DNA of 64,000 bases from CBDEFX01 sp965237635 (GCA_965237635.1 CBDEFX010000002.1:1798001-1862000); one strand, 5' to 3'. Positions 55,385 through 64,000 are shown, counted from the first letter of the stretch. Numbers and translations are program-made. The notes: a model not told the origin generated them from the letters alone.

Positions 55385-56341
55385 TTAGGAGTGCTCCGAA
55401 TAGTCGATGGCTTTCGGTTGTGTGGTATTCGGACTGGTGCCAGCGGTGCGCGCCCCGGCGGGGTAGTAGAAGGTCCGTTTGAGTTCGCTGGTTACCTTGC
55501 TACGGAGGGCAAATCCACGGTAGGCTCCCCAAAACTGCATCAGGCGGAATACCGGAATGGAAAGCAGAAGCCGCCATAAAGTCCGGTCCTTTATAGCATG
55601 GAAATAGTCGGCGCCTAGGTTCACCAACAACAGCCGAGCCGCCTCCCACAGTCTCATCTTCTCTTGTGGGAAGATGGACTTGAACGCGATCGCCTCTCGC
55701 CGATAGCGATTATAAACGCGCCCTGGGCTCTCGTTGTGGTTGTGCAGTACCGTTGCATCGTGAACGTAGGCCAAATGGTAATCCAGAGCCATCGCCCTTT
55801 TGGCCCACTCCATGTCCTCCAGTCCGGTCAGCTCTTCGTTGTATGGGAAGAGGTCCCACAATTCTCGTCGAATGGCGGCGTTAGCGTTGTTGCAGAACGG
55901 GCCAGTCTGTCGCTCGTTGGACTGCTCTGGAAACCACTTGGCCAGTATTCGACGTTCAGAGTAACTGGAGTCGTCGGTCCCACGCTGTTTGCCATAGGTT
56001 AAGGCAACCTTGGGGTCAGCGAATGGAGATAGCAGCTTCTGAAGCCAATCTTGGAAGACAGGATAGACGTGGGCGCTCGCCAGGACGATAAACTCCCCCG
56101 AGGCCTCACTGCACCCGATATTTAACGAGCGTCCAAACGAAAAATCATCGGGACTGATTCTCACCAGCTTGATGGGATGACGTCGGGCGATGTCTACCGT
56201 ACTGTCTGTGGACCCGGAGTCCACTACGATGGTTTCAACGTTGCGATGGGTCTGCTCGCCTATACCGCTCAACAACCGGCTTATATGTGCCTCTTCGTTG
56301 TAGCAGCGGATGACGATGGAGACTAGGCTATCAGGCTTCAT
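55385..56341 (-). CDS. Glycosyltransferase family 2
   Basis: A 318-residue GT-A enzyme: LVSIVIRCYNEEAHISRLLS, TIVVDSGSTDSTVDIARRHP, DFSFGRSLNIGCSEASGEFI, CNNANAAIRRELWDLFPYNE and ELTGLEDMEWAKRAMAL. This form is typical of rhamnosyl- or capsule-type transferases. Its start overlaps the methyltransferase stop as ATGA, and its stop codon TAA lies inside the IS target duplication. Specificity unknown. Confidence 0.92.
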   Translation of the reverse strand: MKPDSLVSIVIRCYNEEAHISRLLSGIGEQTHRNVETIVVDSGSTDSTVDIARRHPIKLVRISPDDFSFGRSLNIGCSEASGEFIVLASAHVYPVFQDWLQKLLSPFADPKVALTYGKQRGTDDSSYSERRILAKWFPEQSNERQTGPFCNNANAAIRRELWDLFPYNEELTGLEDMEWAKRAMALDYHLAYVHDATVLHNHNESPGRVYNRYRREAIAFKSIFPQEKMRLWEAARLLLVNLGADYFHAIKDRTLWRLLLSIPVFRLMQFWGAYRGFALRSKVTSELKRTFYYPAGARTAGTSPNTTQPKAIDYSEHS

Positions 56342-57402
56342 CGAAGGGATAGGTCTACAGGTCCGAATGCCGGTTCATCACAACCGAGATGACTTCGCAT
56401 AGTGTGTACTCCGGTTAGGATCATGTCGTCTCCGTGACGCTCTCGGAACGCGCCCTCTTTACTTTTGATTACCTCCACGGGTTGGTACTGCGGGTCCCAT
56501 ACCCCCCGGGGCATTCCATTCTTGCCGGATTGGTAGTAGAAGTCGGCCAGGTTACCCCTCAGTTCTCTGCAGTCGCGCAGGAGTTCGAACAGCTCATCGT
56601 ACGAATCGTAGTTGCTTTGGCATTCATCGGGCAGATCGAAGATCTCGCGCAGCGTCGCCTCTGTGTAACACCAGCCGTGTGAAGGCTCGTGAAGCCAGTC
56701 TTCGTCTTTTGCCGCCCCCAGGGTGGCTATGATACGGCCCCCTGGTTTGAGGATCCGAATCAGCTCGGCCACAACTGTCCGTAGTCCAGCGGGGGAGTTG
56801 TGCTCCAAAGACGAGATGGACACTATGTCGTCCACCGAGTCGTCGACTATGTCTTGCATCGACTCTAACCCCTGGTTGTAGATGAAGACGCTTCCGCTCC
56901 CAGCGACCATACTATTGCGCCCAGTCCACTCCCGAAGCGCCGCCGCTAGCTTCTGTGGATAATCATGCCATCGCCGAGGGGAGACGGACGGCATGACTTC
57001 CCGCATATCGCGACTAGGAGCCGGTCCAAGGTCTTCGGTGCGCCAGCCCTGAACCGGATACTGCTGGCGAAACCGTGTGGCTAGGTTGCTGCGACTTCGC
57101 CGATCCACGCTGATCACGTCGATGCCACGCCCCGCCAACCACCATTGAATTACACCAGTTCCTGCTCCCGCATCAAGTACTCGGTCATCGGGGCCAGAAG
57201 AACCGATAGCTGCTGCTGTCCAGGACAGGTCTAGGAGGTAGTGCCAGCCAAGATCTATGCGAAGTCTGCGAGCCAGCGCACGAAACTCTTCAACAGTGGG
57301 CCGGTGTCGGTCAAGCAGGTCTGTGGACAGGATTTCGATACGGTCCGAAACACCGCCCGACTGGTCAGCGGTAGTGGAAGGAGTCGCCTTTGACGATTCC
57401 AT
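56338..57402 (-). CDS. SAM-dependent methyltransferase
   Basis: About 354 residues from ATG 57402 (MESSKATPSTTADQSGG), overlapping the upstream gene by 38 bases; the open frame reaches 57504. The Rossmann SAM site is VLDAGAGTGVIQWWLAGRG, with acidic VISVDRRSR and later VDDIVSISSLEHN and LIRILKPGGRIIATLG. A glycan- or nonulosonate-modifying methyltransferase is likely from context, but the substrate cannot be read from sequence. Confidence 0.85.
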   Translation of the reverse strand: MESSKATPSTTADQSGGVSDRIEILSTDLLDRHRPTVEEFRALARRLRIDLGWHYLLDLSWTAAAIGSSGPDDRVLDAGAGTGVIQWWLAGRGIDVISVDRRSRSNLATRFRQQYPVQGWRTEDLGPAPSRDMREVMPSVSPRRWHDYPQKLAAALREWTGRNSMVAGSGSVFIYNQGLESMQDIVDDSVDDIVSISSLEHNSPAGLRTVVAELIRILKPGGRIIATLGAAKDEDWLHEPSHGWCYTEATLREIFDLPDECQSNYDSYDELFELLRDCRELRGNLADFYYQSGKNGMPRGVWDPQYQPVEVIKSKEGAFRERHGDDMILTGVHTMRSHLGCDEPAFGPVDLSLR

Positions 57403-59059
57403 CGTAGATGATGCGCATCTCCTCTGACTCGTCCGGATGTAGGTCCATGGCTGCGATTCGCTTAAACGCATACCCTTGCGGAGAGAGGTCGCGGCTAAAC
57501 TCAACGAAGTCTGACAACCTAGGCGCCGCTCGAAACATAGAATAGTACAGGTAGCGCCGCGAGTTCAGTTGCCAGCTTTGAGGCACCGCAGGCAGATTGC
57601 CGTCCAGGAACGATGCCACCAGATCCCGGAACGCCTCGCGGCTCTCGGGCATATGCGCCACCGATTCACTGCTGTACCGGGTCCGTCCGCCGGCGACCAC
57701 CGGCACGCCCAGCGTCGTGGCCTCGAGCCCAACTGTGGAGTTGTAGACCAGACAGAACCTAGACTGGCGTATCAGCTCATACGAGCTTGAATATTGCGTG
57801 GGCGGTATAAACACCACGTTGGGCAGCGCCATGTGGCCACGGTCTCTCATCCTATGCTCGACAGTCTCCTGGCTTTCCTTGCCCTGGCGCAGCTCGTCAG
57901 GGTGAGCCCGAACGACGAACAGGGTCGTGGGGTGCGTCCGCACCAGTTCCATGATCTCGTCCAGCCAATCGAACATGTCCTCGAAGACCGTGTTGGCGAA
58001 CGTCTGGCTAGTGTCGAACACCACGTTAGTGAATACGGTTACCACCTGGCCCAGGTCGTCCATCTTAGCCTTCACCTCTCCACTCAGAGCGTGCATCTCC
58101 GGCCAGAAGCGCGTCCCCACCATCGCGAAGTTGCCCTGGAAGCGCTGGGTAAGATAGTCGTCCAGGGTCTTGTTCTCGTCCGGTCCCATTTCGAAAGATT
58201 CTGGGATGTCTATACGATACTCCGAGGCTACGTCGTGGGAAAAGAAGACAGAATCGGACAGGTAACCTCCCTCATAAGTAACCACCGGAACGGTGCGGTC
58301 TATCGCGACCGCGCGAGCCATTGCCTCAGGAAAGAACGTGCCGTTGAACACAAGTAAGGCCCGTGGCCGGAGGGCGTCCAGGAGGTGGCCGATTTCCTGC
58401 GCCAGGCCGACAGCGGAGACTATGTAGTGGGCCAGCAGCTGACGCGCACCGGAGGCAGTGTCCAGCGAATTGACTCGGAGCCGCCATCGAACTGAGGGTA
58501 CACACAAGGCGCCGATCGGGAGTCCTCCATCGGAGAAGTCGATCAGCTCCTTCAGTCCAGCGGAGGCCAGATCGTCCCGCAGTCCAGCGAGGCGACCGCC
58601 GCTGGGAGCGAATGTAACTGTGTGTTGCGCTGGATAGAGGTTGTTGTGGAACGGAATGCAGCTCTCGCACGGCGGCGGTGCGTTCAGAACATTCTGGTCC
58701 GTCCCGAGGACACATTTGTTCAGTCCGCTGTGGCAGACCAGATAGACTACCGGCTGTCCTGCCACCCGGAGACCCCATGTGGCCGCGAGACCTGCAACCG
58801 CCATAAGATTGAAGCCCGTCAAATGGGATGACGGATTGAAAAAGAGTACCGGCGGGACCTTGACTGTACTACTTTCGGATTCGATCTTCTGTACGTCCCG
58901 TTCGATGCAGGACACTCGCTGGATATGCTCGCGGTTGAGGCTGACGGCATCTCTCCGCGTGAGCCGGCGCAGGGCGGCGTTGCTCTTGTACACAAGCCTG
59001 TACAGCCCAGGGTAGCTGGCGAGCATAACCTTGAATCGCTTGCGGGAATAGGCCAGCAT
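57365..59059 (-). CDS. Capsule polysaccharide biosynthesis-type transferase
   Basis: A 564-residue GT-B-like protein. The N-terminal domain has VLFFNPSSHLTGFNLMAVAG and CESCIPFHNNLYPAQHTVTF; the middle has ALLVFNGTFFPEAMARAVAI and VVTYEGGYLSDSVFFSHD; the C-terminal domain has LFVVRAHPDELRQGKES, NVVFIPPTQYSSSYELIR and CLVYNSTVGLEATTLGVPVV. The last block is a hallmark of capsule-synthesis (KpsS/KpsC, Caps_synth) and related nonulosonate transferases. It overlaps the downstream methyltransferase and follows the HAD gene closely. Confidence 0.82.
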   Translation of the reverse strand: MLAYSRKRFKVMLASYPGLYRLVYKSNAALRRLTRRDAVSLNREHIQRVSCIERDVQKIESESSTVKVPPVLFFNPSSHLTGFNLMAVAGLAATWGLRVAGQPVVYLVCHSGLNKCVLGTDQNVLNAPPPCESCIPFHNNLYPAQHTVTFAPSGGRLAGLRDDLASAGLKELIDFSDGGLPIGALCVPSVRWRLRVNSLDTASGARQLLAHYIVSAVGLAQEIGHLLDALRPRALLVFNGTFFPEAMARAVAIDRTVPVVTYEGGYLSDSVFFSHDVASEYRIDIPESFEMGPDENKTLDDYLTQRFQGNFAMVGTRFWPEMHALSGEVKAKMDDLGQVVTVFTNVVFDTSQTFANTVFEDMFDWLDEIMELVRTHPTTLFVVRAHPDELRQGKESQETVEHRMRDRGHMALPNVVFIPPTQYSSSYELIRQSRFCLVYNSTVGLEATTLGVPVVAGGRTRYSSESVAHMPESREAFRDLVASFLDGNLPAVPQSWQLNSRRYLYYSMFRAAPRLSDFVEFSRDLSPQGYAFKRIAAMDLHPDESEEMRIIYDGIVKGDSFHYR

Positions 59060-59063
59060 CGCG

Positions 59064-59687
59064 CTACGTTACGCTCCTTAGCTTTTCCATGTGAGGCTTA
59101 CCGGTCGCGACAAGCTCCGAGAGCCTCTCCAACGCCTTGGTAATCTTGGATTCGGCACTATTCCAGGGCTGCGGGAAAAGAACACCCTCCAGTCCTAGCC
59201 GTTCAACGGCCTCTATGTTGGCTATGGAGTCGTCGATCAAGATATCGCCGCGACCGAGGGAACGAATATACGACGCCTTATCCGAATCGTATGCCGGAAT
59301 CGACTGGCGTTCACGTGTCGATGGGGCCAGATGGAAGGACCGGACCCAGGCCCCAAAATGACGAAATGTCCAGGCCGAGGCTGCGGCCGCAGTGTCTAGA
59401 GACGTTGCTGTCAAAACGAAATGTCGGTACTTGTGGCCAGACTTCCCGAACCAGTCCAGGACCTCTTGAATCGGCTCCATGGCGGCGGCTTGCGGAGAGA
59501 GGCGGAACCGGTCTAAAGAGGCCAGGTACTCCTCTCGACCGATGCCGAGTATCCGGTGGGGAGGGTTCTCTTTCAGCTCTCGATATGTTGTCTGGCACTC
59601 GGGATGAGCCGGTTTCCACCAGTCTTCCAGCCAGTGCCGCGTCGAGTCGACCAGAACATCGTCTCGGTCCCACACGATCACTGCCAT
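59064..59687 (-). CDS. HAD-superfamily hydrolase
   Basis: About 207 residues from ATG 59687 (MAVIVWDRDDVLVDSTRHWL); a TTG at 59729 would add 14. Motif I is WDRDDVLVDS with nucleophile Asp and the +2 Asp, motif II is FVLTATSLDT, and motif III/IV are DKASYIRSLGRGDILIDDSIAN. The fold is that of a small phosphatase. Lying directly after the NeuB-type synthase, it may remove a phosphate from a nonulosonate-9-phosphate or a precursor, as in eukaryote-like sialic acid pathways; this is inference. Confidence 0.82.
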   Translation of the reverse strand: MAVIVWDRDDVLVDSTRHWLEDWWKPAHPECQTTYRELKENPPHRILGIGREEYLASLDRFRLSPQAAAMEPIQEVLDWFGKSGHKYRHFVLTATSLDTAAAASAWTFRHFGAWVRSFHLAPSTRERQSIPAYDSDKASYIRSLGRGDILIDDSIANIEAVERLGLEGVLFPQPWNSAESKITKALERLSELVATGKPHMEKLRSVT

Positions 59688-59740
59688 CTGACTTGGAACC
59701 TGCTCGGCTTCGTCTTGGGAACCGCTCAAAGTCAGCGTTG

Positions 59741-61285
59741 CTAAAGAACGACTACCGTCTTACGGGCGTCAGGATCGGAGAGAATACTCTCGTCGTCATA
59801 GTATGAATCTCCCTTGATGTGCGTGGTGGAGATCTCTTCCATAATCATGCCTATGCTGGTCCCGAAGGCGTGGGCTGCACCTCGTTCTATCGTGATTTTC
59901 TCACCTGGCTTGAGAAGGATTTCTTTCCCGTCCACATCGGCCCGCAACTCCCCGATTAGGACCTGGAAGGTCTCTTCCTTTTCAACGTGCATGTGGTGAG
60001 GGTGCAACTGTCCAGGCATCTGCACTATTAGCTTTTTGCCATATTCCCTGTTAACTATGTCGATTATTACCGCACCGAACTCGTCAAACTTGTTAAGTCC
60101 GTACTGATGGCTAATCTCGGCGCTGGTACCCTCGGGAAGAACGATACGGGCCTCGGCTAGCATCGCGTTTGTCTGCTCGACAATGCTAGCGGAGACAATC
60201 TCAGGGGGAACGACCGCGTTGGAGCTACTCATTACAGGCATCATGGGTGCAATGCCGCCCCGAGGGACCGGGAGACCGATGACCTCGTCTAAATGGCCGG
60301 CGTGGAACTGTCCGGGAAGACAAGGCATATTGAGTTGCAGGTCCTCAGGCTCCAAGAACTCGCCGGCCTTCTTGGCCTTGTTGACGTAGATGCCACGCCT
60401 CAGCTCGCCCATAGCGATGGACTCTACCTCAGGGTACCCACGCTGTTTTCCGGCCCCGACCACTGCGTGAGCGTCGAGAGCCTTGCCCACCCACGCCTCC
60501 AGGTCGGCCGGCGCAAGCGAGTACGCATTGATGGGAGCGGTTTCTATGGGTATAGCAACGTGGCGTTCCAGCAGTGCGGCTCCGCTCGCGACCGCAAACG
60601 TAACCGCGTCCAGATCTGTTGAACCCTCGTGAGCCGAGTAGCCCACTACCAGCTCGGGATAACGCTCTCGCAGCTGACGTACTTGGTCCATCTGCAGCTC
60701 GTGACGCGCTACAGGGTAAATCCCTATGCAATGATTGACCACCAGGGGAATCTGGCGCTGTCGGAAAAACGCTACGACGTCATCCACTTCTCGCAGAGTC
60801 GCTCCGCCTGTCGAACAGATCACAGGACGGCCAGCCTCTGCGATACGGCGAATTAGAGGCCAGTCATTCGACGAACAGCTCGCGATCTTGATGACCGGAA
60901 AGTCCAGGGACTCGCACCAGTCCACCGATGCCTCGTCGAATGGGGTGGCGATGGGGACCAGGTCGAAACGCAGCGCCTCCTTGGCCATTACCTCATACGC
61001 CTCGTACGGCAACCGAGTCTCTATGAAGCGCTTCGCGTGGCGATTGGAGGAGACAGGTAGCTGCGAGTTGTTGAAGCCTGGATGCAGGAACGTATCCAGC
61101 TCTCGGAACTGGAACTTGATCGACCCGTTGATACCCCGTGATCGAGCAATCTCGGCGACACTTCGGATAATCTTCAGCCCATGTTCCACATCCCCTTGGT
61201 GGCTGTTTGCCATTTCAAACACGAAGAACAGCCCTCCTTCACGGGCCACCATGTGCGGACCGAATGGAAAGTTAATCTGCTGCAT
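59741..61285 (-). CDS. neuB-like: NeuB-type nonulosonate synthase fused to a cupin domain
   Basis: A 514-residue fusion. Residues 1-290 form the synthase barrel, condensing phosphoenolpyruvate with a sugar: FVFEMANSHQGDVEHGLKII, GSIKFQFRELDTFLHP, FPVIKIASCSSNDWPLIRRI and VVGYSAHEGSTDLDAVTFAV. Residues about 290-350 resemble the SAF/antifreeze-like domain (YVNKAKKAGEFLEPEDLQLN). Residues 370-514 are a cupin: LHPHHMHVEKEETFQVLIGE with metal-binding His/Glu, ending EEISTTHIKGDSYYDDES, close to D-lyxose-isomerase-type cupins. ATG 61285 follows the upstream stop at once; the site AAGGAAGGG precedes it. Confidence 0.9.
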   Translation of the reverse strand: MQQINFPFGPHMVAREGGLFFVFEMANSHQGDVEHGLKIIRSVAEIARSRGINGSIKFQFRELDTFLHPGFNNSQLPVSSNRHAKRFIETRLPYEAYEVMAKEALRFDLVPIATPFDEASVDWCESLDFPVIKIASCSSNDWPLIRRIAEAGRPVICSTGGATLREVDDVVAFFRQRQIPLVVNHCIGIYPVARHELQMDQVRQLRERYPELVVGYSAHEGSTDLDAVTFAVASGAALLERHVAIPIETAPINAYSLAPADLEAWVGKALDAHAVVGAGKQRGYPEVESIAMGELRRGIYVNKAKKAGEFLEPEDLQLNMPCLPGQFHAGHLDEVIGLPVPRGGIAPMMPVMSSSNAVVPPEIVSASIVEQTNAMLAEARIVLPEGTSAEISHQYGLNKFDEFGAVIIDIVNREYGKKLIVQMPGQLHPHHMHVEKEETFQVLIGELRADVDGKEILLKPGEKITIERGAAHAFGTSIGMIMEEISTTHIKGDSYYDDESILSDPDARKTVVVL

Positions 61286-62263
61286 TTAGGACCCTTCCTT
61301 TTGGTAGATGAGAATCAGCAGCGACTCCGTTCCAGCTTGGGTGGTTGGAACTATGTCGGACAGCGCAGACTCCAGCAAAGAAAATCTGGCGTCATCCTGT
61401 AGATCGGCGTCTAAAGACTGGATCAATAGCTCGCCGATCAGAAGGGATCGGAGGGGGCTGGCTATTGAAAAGGTGACCACTTGGACCGTCGTCTCATTGG
61501 TAATGGGCCAATCGACATGCAAAGGCTGTTCCTCGGACATTCCGTAGCCCAGGTCTCTGGCTCCCTCCCGGTAGTTCTGCTTGGCGTATTGCACCGCCGG
61601 CAAGTCGGAAAAGCGCGCGGGCATGGGCTGTTTCAAGCCTACAGGGCCAAAGACGACTGGCATCAATGCCGCAAGCACTCCTCCTGGTTTGAGAAGAGGG
61701 AGTATCTGCTGAGCACTGTTCTGGCCGAGCAGTTTTTGAGCGTGAGACAGGACAATCGCGTCGTAGGTCTGTTCCATTTCTAGGTCCAAGGGCGAGCCAC
61801 TGAACAGGCGGAGGCGCCCCTTCAGGTCCGAAGACTTCCAGATTTCGATCTGCTGCCGCCAGTAGTTGACCAGTCCAGGCGAGTCGAAGAGTGTTTGGAG
61901 ATTGGGGTACTCTCCCACCGACTCCTGTGCCCACGCGAACAGGTCTGACACCTCTTCGGCCGAGGCGTCAAGGAACAGCCGCATTATCTGCATATGGAAA
62001 GGACTGACCGCCATAGTGTCGAGACGACTGTTCGTCCATTGGAGACAGAGCATTTTCTCCAATTCGCCCATACCGTTTCCAGAAACGGCAAGGATTCGTG
62101 GTTCGTCCAATGTCCGTTTCTCGCCCCGTAGATAGCCACTCAGGAACTGTACAAAGGACAGGTCACCGAGCGCGTAGATGCCGGTGAGGTAGCGGTAGAG
62201 CAGCAACAGCGCATGGGACCTGCTCAGGCGTACGTTGTTTCTTAACGTGAAGCTATCCGTCAT
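61286..62263 (-). CDS. Divergent methyltransferase-like protein
   Basis: A 325-residue protein with a helical N-terminal part (RLSRSHALLLLYRYLTGIYA), a Rossmann-like strand-turn ILAVSGNGMGELEKML, an acidic turn and, later, YDAIVLSHAQKLLGQN and LLKPGGVLAALMP, which match the post-motif region of class I methyltransferases. The glycine loop is atypical. It lies between the NeuA- and NeuB-like genes, 12 bases after the former and overlapping nothing, so it probably serves the same sugar pathway. Confidence 0.55.
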   Translation of the reverse strand: MTDSFTLRNNVRLSRSHALLLLYRYLTGIYALGDLSFVQFLSGYLRGEKRTLDEPRILAVSGNGMGELEKMLCLQWTNSRLDTMAVSPFHMQIMRLFLDASAEEVSDLFAWAQESVGEYPNLQTLFDSPGLVNYWRQQIEIWKSSDLKGRLRLFSGSPLDLEMEQTYDAIVLSHAQKLLGQNSAQQILPLLKPGGVLAALMPVVFGPVGLKQPMPARFSDLPAVQYAKQNYREGARDLGYGMSEEQPLHVDWPITNETTVQVVTFSIASPLRSLLIGELLIQSLDADLQDDARFSLLESALSDIVPTTQAGTESLLILIYQKEGS

Positions 62264-62275
62264 ACTATTGGGACT

Positions 62276-62998
62276 CTAGGCTCCAGTCTCCTGGGACTTG
62301 ATCTCGGCTCGTACCAGATCTCCTTGGCTGTCGATGTCCACGTCTGCGTCGGGCGGCATCACCAGGGCGACGATGCGGGCGCCGGTCATGGAGTTTTTCT
62401 CCATAATGGTAGCCCAGCGAATAACGTCGAGGTAGGCGTTCTGCCAATAAACCGGCGGCAGCAGTTGCCGAGGCATGTTGAACGGCTCTGGGTGTTCCGA
62501 GTCTGCTAGCAGTGGCTCCAGATAGTCGCCTTGTAGCCGCCACATCTTGTACGGTGTGTGCGGTGCCGGCACCACAGTCCGCAACGAGTCGGCTTCGGGG
62601 TGGGCCAGCAGGCTACCGATACCCTGGTCAACAATGCTCGGTGGCCGTAACGGCGACGTAGGTCGAAGGTGTACGATTAGTTCTGGTCGGTACCCCTCTT
62701 CCTCTTCCAGCCACCCCAAGGCATGTTCAAAGGCTTGCAGATCTGCGGCATGGTCCCCTGCTATTTCGGAGGGCCTCATGAAAGGCACTTCGGCTCCGGC
62801 TTGCCGGCTAATATCTGCAATTGTTTCACTGTCGGTGCTCACGATGACCCGTCCCACGTAATCAGCCGCTAGTGCGTGTTCGACGGAGTGGACCACGAGA
62901 GGCTTGCCTCGAAGCGGCTGAATGTTCTTGTCCGGCGGATTCTTGGAGCCGCCACGGGCAGGTATAAGAGCCAAGACCTTGCTCGCGTCAATACTCAT
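62276..62998 (-). CDS. neuA-like: CMP-nonulosonate cytidylyltransferase (NeuA-like)
   Basis: A 240-residue nucleotidyltransferase activating a sialic-acid-like sugar with CTP. VLALIPARGGSKNPPDKNIQ carries the PARGGSK signature but has NPPD where most have G(I/L)PRK; then VIVSTDSETIADISRQAGAE, LIVHLRPTSPLRPPSIVDQG and PPDADVDIDSQGDLVRAE with the metal-binding DxD region. It starts at ATG 62998 and is the first gene before NeuB in the operon. It is clearly different from the second cytidylyltransferase at 52954-53661. Confidence 0.92.
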   Translation of the reverse strand: MSIDASKVLALIPARGGSKNPPDKNIQPLRGKPLVVHSVEHALAADYVGRVIVSTDSETIADISRQAGAEVPFMRPSEIAGDHAADLQAFEHALGWLEEEEGYRPELIVHLRPTSPLRPPSIVDQGIGSLLAHPEADSLRTVVPAPHTPYKMWRLQGDYLEPLLADSEHPEPFNMPRQLLPPVYWQNAYLDVIRWATIMEKNSMTGARIVALVMPPDADVDIDSQGDLVRAEIKSQETGA

Positions 62999-63547
62999 TC
63001 GTTTGACCTCAATCGTGCGCCTGCCTGGCGCGACACAGGCGCTTCTCCCGATAAGGAGCGTGTAAAGTTTCTCTCGCGTGTCCTCCGTGGGTCGTAAGCG
63101 TAAACTGGCGGAGGCATGAAAGCCAATTAAGAAAGGTTTTCGAGCACGCCGACCTGCCCGACCTCTTAAAGTAGATATCTGAAATTTGAGTTTGCTGGGG
63201 GAGAATGCTCGAGAGACATAGAGCTGCCATCTCGTGCGCGCCTAATATGGAGAGAGGCAAGCGTAATACCCTTGCACCTGGTGGTGGACCCCAAGTTCTG
63301 ACAGGTCAAACTCGAGTTGCCCTTGGTATTCAAGGTGAATTTCACGGACAGCTACAGAAGTTCCTGCTGAATTGAAGAGTCACATATTTACTGTCGCGCC
63401 GGTCTTGTTCTTCGGGAAGTATTCGGAAAAGTAGTTATAAAGGCATAGACACGTGTGAAAATCCGCCTCCTCCCGGGCATATACCATAGTAGGGGACAAA
63501 CAGGCCGCGGGTCAGATCTTCGGGCGTTATGTTTGGCGCAGCCTCGA
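62999..63547. other. Intergenic region with no recognisable gene
   Basis: 549 bp upstream of the neuA-like gene. It is less GC-rich than the surroundings, and short ORFs on both strands lack ribosome-binding sites and family features. It probably holds the promoter of the nonulosonate cluster; I could not assign it. Confidence 0.45.
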
Positions 63548-64000
63548 TCACAGGATGCCTCCTCTAATTTCGCTATTTCCTCTGCTGTCACACAGGAATA
63601 TAGCGCGATAACCTGATGAGAAAGCCTTGTATACGTAAAGGAGTCGAACACGATCAAATATGGACCGAAGTCTGTCGTATACCTCCTGGCTGCTCAACGA
63701 CATGACGGGGTGCGCAATAGGCGTTTCAAAAGCGAGGAATCTGGTCATGGAAGCTATCTTCTCCAAGAATGGATCGGCACCTATCATATTCGGATAAATA
63801 TTATGCAATACAGACAGCAAGAAGACCACGTCCATATCACCGTACCGATGCTCCATCACGCCGGTTACGGCGTCATCCTCTAGAAATTCTACTTGATTAA
63901 AGTCGAAGACCCTCTGATTCAAGGACTTGCAGAAGGACACGTTCTTAGGATCGTGATCTATAGCGGTTACTGCTGCCGCGCCATGTATCGCAGCCTGAAA
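63548..64000 (-). CDS. Class I methyltransferase, cut by the window edge
   Basis: At least 150 residues. Reading from the edge: FQAAIHGAAAVTAIDHDPKN, then VEFLEDDAVTGVMEHRYGDM and VVFLLSVLHNIYPNMIGAD, ending EIRGGIL at 63548. The IDHDP acidic loop and the later FLLSVLHN block fit a SAM-dependent methyltransferase of the type that precedes sugar genes. The frame is open past 64000, so the true start is outside the window. Confidence 0.75.
   Translation of the reverse strand, partial: FQAAIHGAAAVTAIDHDPKNVSFCKSLNQRVFDFNQVEFLEDDAVTGVMEHRYGDMDVVFLLSVLHNIYPNMIGADPFLEKIASMTRFLAFETPIAHPVMSLSSQEVYDRLRSIFDRVRLLYVYKAFSSGYRAIFLCDSRGNSEIRGGIL

Noticed and set aside
63009..63260. An 83-residue minus-strand ORF upstream of the neuA-like gene
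   Set aside because: No recognisable features and a mixed composition; not supported as a gene.

Overview
The window is high-GC bacterial DNA, probably from a large environmental genome. The mix of genes (Ldh-family oxidoreductase, FAH hydrolase, DUF255 protein, PlsY, tandem arrestin-fold proteins) would fit a Chloroflexota/Dehalococcoidia-type bacterium, but that is a weak inference; nothing here fixes the taxonomy.

Region 1 (1-12.3 kb) is a scarred accessory zone. A prophage or integrative-element remnant (P-loop protein, HK97-type capsid protein, tyrosine integrase) abuts tRNA-Arg(UCU). It is followed by two broken arrestin-fold genes, a truncated IPTL-anchored beta-helix protein, a truncated O-antigen ligase and copies of one 1719-bp IS1380-family element (IS1380-a).

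Region 2 (12.4-32.8 kb) holds ordinary metabolic and membrane genes with heavy insertion damage. Two nested insertions can be resolved to the base. A YihY/BrkB membrane-protein gene is split by an IS256-family element that is itself split by an IS1182-family element. A ligase-ACP-acyltransferase gene carries a 161-bp MITE, a probable frameshift and a second IS1380-family element (IS1380-b) that contains an IS3-family element. Removing each insertion plus one target duplication restores the reading frames. Around these lie MFS, PlsY, FAH, Ldh and metallo-hydrolase genes, a decayed serine protease, a second MITE family and several dispersed intergenic repeats.

Region 3 (33-36.8 kb) holds a DUF255/thioredoxin-like gene, a 5'-truncated IS1380-a copy and the 3' end of a glycoside-hydrolase-like gene.

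Region 4 (36.9 kb to the end) is a long surface-polysaccharide locus, all on the minus strand and tightly coupled by ATGA, TTGA and TAATG overlaps. It encodes GDP-fucose synthesis (gmd, fcl), a nucleotide-sugar dehydrogenase, two epimerases, an initiating sugar-phosphate transferase, many glycosyltransferases and methyltransferases, and a nonulosonic (sialic-acid-like) module: a NeuB-type synthase fused to a cupin, two cytidylyltransferases, a HAD phosphatase and a capsule-type transferase. An IS3 and an IS1380-a copy have entered this locus. No intact flippase or polymerase is visible; the only candidate ligase is the truncated gene near 9.6 kb.
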